Source: Chrysochromulina parva
Taxonomy: Eukaryota > Haptophyta > Prymnesiales > Chrysochromulinaceae
DNA length: 64,000 nt
Assembly: GCA_002887195.1 (NCBI GenBank)
Contig: PJAB01000011.1
Coordinates: forward strand, 1 to 64,000
Direction of reading: 5' to 3'
Below the pieces are notes generated by a model. The model searched no databases. It was not told the DNA's origin and worked only from the letters and a program-made list of their open reading frames with translations. Made by a program: the position numbers and the translations under genes. This document shows positions 62,818-64,000 of this stretch, piece by piece (position 1 is the stretch's first letter; the number at the start of each line of letters is the position of its first letter).

Positions 62818-64000
62818 TCATTCTTCTTCGTCGTCGTCATCGTCGTCATCGTCAGCATCGTCAGCATCCTCATCATCGACATCATCTCCACGGTCGAGAC
62901 CCTCGCAGTCCCACTTCCACGGCATTGGAGCATTGGTGCGTGCATGCATCGGATCATTTGTGTGTGCATGCATTGGAGCATCGGGCGGCGCATGCACGCA
63001 CCAATGCTCGGCAAACGTCGAGGTGCCCGCGAGCACGGACGCGCCCTTCCAGGTAGTGCCATCGCGCGGCTCGGGGGGCGCCACCACGACGGCGCTCTTA
63101 GGCCCGCCGTCCTCGTTGTGGAAGAGCTCGGCAAGCTCATACTGCAGCCTCTCCGGAAGACCTTGCATCGAGCTCGAGCCCCCCGAGAGCACCACTCGCC
63201 CTAGCAGGGCCTCCTTGAGAGAGTGGTCGTGTCGTGGGCGCTGCCGGCCGCGCGCGTCGCGTGGGCTGTCGCGAGCGCTGTCGCGAGCGCCCACGGCGAG
63301 CTCGGGCGAGATCTCCCCCGAGATCTCCCCCGAGATCTCCCCCGAGAGCTCCCCCGACTGCTCGAGCCGGCAGGTGGCGTTGATGGCCTCCATGATGAGG
63401 CGCTGCAACGGAGGACCACCCGACGGGCCTGGTTCGCCCGGGTCGAGAAGCAGCTCTGCAGGCAGGTAGCGTTCCCAGCCCAGGTGGAACTCCACCTCGC
63501 CCAATCTGACCGTCTTGAGCTCGGGCGGCGGCATGGAGAAGACGCGCGCGAGCTCAAAGGGCGAGTGGCCTGTCATATGGCGCAGCGGTGTCGGGTGCGC
63601 TTCACAACCGAGCTCCTTGATGTTCCGAGCTACGGTAATGTCGGCGATGACGTCGCCGCCCATCGCAGGTGACCAGGAGGCGTCGTGGTCGCGCATGTGG
63701 CAGAGCTCCGCAAAGAGCGAAGTGAGCGCGGCTCCGCCGACGCGCAGCGTGCGCACCGCGCGCCGGATCACGTGCCCGCGCAGCACGGGCACGACGAAAG
63801 TCGCGCCGAAGCCGATGTTGACTACGACGCCTGAGGTGAGGCTGCGTGCGAAGAGGCAGAGTGAAGCCGAGTCGACGATGGCGACCGCCTTGAGCTGAAA
63901 GACCTGGAGCAGTCGTTGCTCCGTCTCGAGACGCCAATGGAGCCGTTCCTGCGCGGCCTCCTCGGCTGCCAGCTTGAACGGCTCAGAAACGATGAGCGCA
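62818..64000 (-). CDS. Divergent actin-like / actin-related protein (5' end beyond the window)
   Basis: The frame is open from the right edge to the stop at 62818 (393 codons and a stop; N-terminus missing). Actin-fold landmarks, from the N-terminal side: ALIVSEPFKLAAEEAAQERL and then FQLKAVAIVDSASLCLFA (compare the LLTEAPLNP and VLSLYASG regions of actin), TSGVVVNIGFGATFVVPV (phosphate-2 loop, with NIGFG in place of DSGDG), RVVLSGGSSSMQGLPERL (adenosine loop, as IVLSGGTTMFPGIADRM) and WKGASVLAGTSTFAEHWC. Insertions make it unlike true actin: two 12-bp repeat tracts, a His/Met-rich segment (PMHAHTNDPMHARTNAPM) and an Asp-rich acidic tail. The changed phosphate loop suggests weak or no ATPase activity. 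Which Arp class it belongs to cannot be told. Confidence 0.85.
   Translation of the reverse strand, partial: ALIVSEPFKLAAEEAAQERLHWRLETEQRLLQVFQLKAVAIVDSASLCLFARSLTSGVVVNIGFGATFVVPVLRGHVIRRAVRTLRVGGAALTSLFAELCHMRDHDASWSPAMGGDVIADITVARNIKELGCEAHPTPLRHMTGHSPFELARVFSMPPPELKTVRLGEVEFHLGWERYLPAELLLDPGEPGPSGGPPLQRLIMEAINATCRLEQSGELSGEISGEISGEISPELAVGARDSARDSPRDARGRQRPRHDHSLKEALLGRVVLSGGSSSMQGLPERLQYELAELFHNEDGGPKSAVVVAPPEPRDGTTWKGASVLAGTSTFAEHWCVHAPPDAPMHAHTNDPMHARTNAPMPWKWDCEGLDRGDDVDDEDADDADDDDDDDDEEE
63266..63289 (-). repeat. 12-bp duplication in the actin-like gene
   Basis: CTGTCGCGAGCG occurs twice in tandem and encodes ARDSARDS in a surface insertion. Confidence 0.9.
63308..63355 (-). repeat. 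12-bp tandem repeat in the actin-like gene
   Basis: Three exact copies of GAGATCTCCCCC and a fourth with GAGAGC; on the coding strand they give repeated GEIS/GELS. The array is in frame and should vary in copy number. Confidence 0.93.

Overview
This is a nuclear genome window from a GC-rich, intron-poor, flagellated protist. I read 19 protein-coding genes and found no convincing RNA gene, CRISPR array, integrated virus or complete transposon. The best guess is a haptophyte microalga (Chrysochromulina/Prymnesium-like, roughly 55-60% sure). The signs are a GC-rich sequence, long single-exon genes, proline-rich SPPP surface proteins, a plant-type EWGW insertion in enolase, plant-type cysteine glutathione peroxidase, flagellar families (SHIPPO repeats, a polycystin channel) and a chromatin protein mixing AP2, Zn2Cys6, CXXC and chromo modules. 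A dinoflagellate-like, pelagophyte or other GC-rich alga is not excluded. Three genes need short GT-AG introns (160, 75 and 122 bp).

Layout. 1-786 (-): PDZ-like/WW protein cut by the left edge. 1095-2742 (+): enolase with an N-terminal dimerization/docking extension, one intron. 3225-4577 (+): glutathione peroxidase with a C-terminal UBA-like domain. 4578-6768: a repeat-rich segment with a GT-rich minisatellite, two telomere-like blocks and a ~145 bp inverted repeat enclosing an azoreductase/quinone-reductase-like gene (5251-5841, -). 6652-10809 (+): alanine-rich coiled coil plus filamin repeats. 11111-16672 (+): GH43-like/PAN/ShKT-like/TIG surface protein. 17052-20528 (-): type II membrane SPPP protein with 15 cysteine repeats. 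20920-21705 (-): unknown basic protein. 22143-24701 (+): PLAA/Doa1, one intron. 25040-30004 (+): giant coiled coil. 30466-34722 (-): PKD2-like channel. 34968-38426 (+): NEMF/Rqc2. 38587-44658 (+): 2,023-residue multi-domain chromatin/transcription protein. 45408-48062 (-): SHIPPO-repeat flagellar protein. 48969-50969 (-): aconitase X. 51084-51494 (+): small acylation-motif SnoaL-like protein. 52098-55775 (+): second filamin-repeat protein. 55912-59538 (+): TPR/J-domain protein. 59696-61392 (+): RING-H2/SAP protein, one intron. 62818-64000 (-): divergent actin-like protein cut by the right edge.

The genes are not an operon. Shared themes are protein quality control (PLAA, NEMF, the J-domain protein, the RING protein and the GPx-UBA fusion), the flagellum and cytoskeleton (docking-domain enolase, polycystin, SHIPPO protein, coiled coils, filamins, actin-like protein) and the cell surface (TIG and SPPP proteins). 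Several genes form head-to-head pairs with 115-440 bp between start codons.

The strongest novelty candidate is the 38587-44658 protein. It joins two GAL4-type zinc clusters, a divergent homeodomain, an AP2 domain, two half-CXXC fingers, a chromodomain and a Tudor-like segment in one uninterrupted frame. All family calls come from reading motifs by eye; no database search was possible. Many apparent long frames in this window are shadows: GC-rich, Ala/Pro/Gly/Glu-rich genes leave several frames open.
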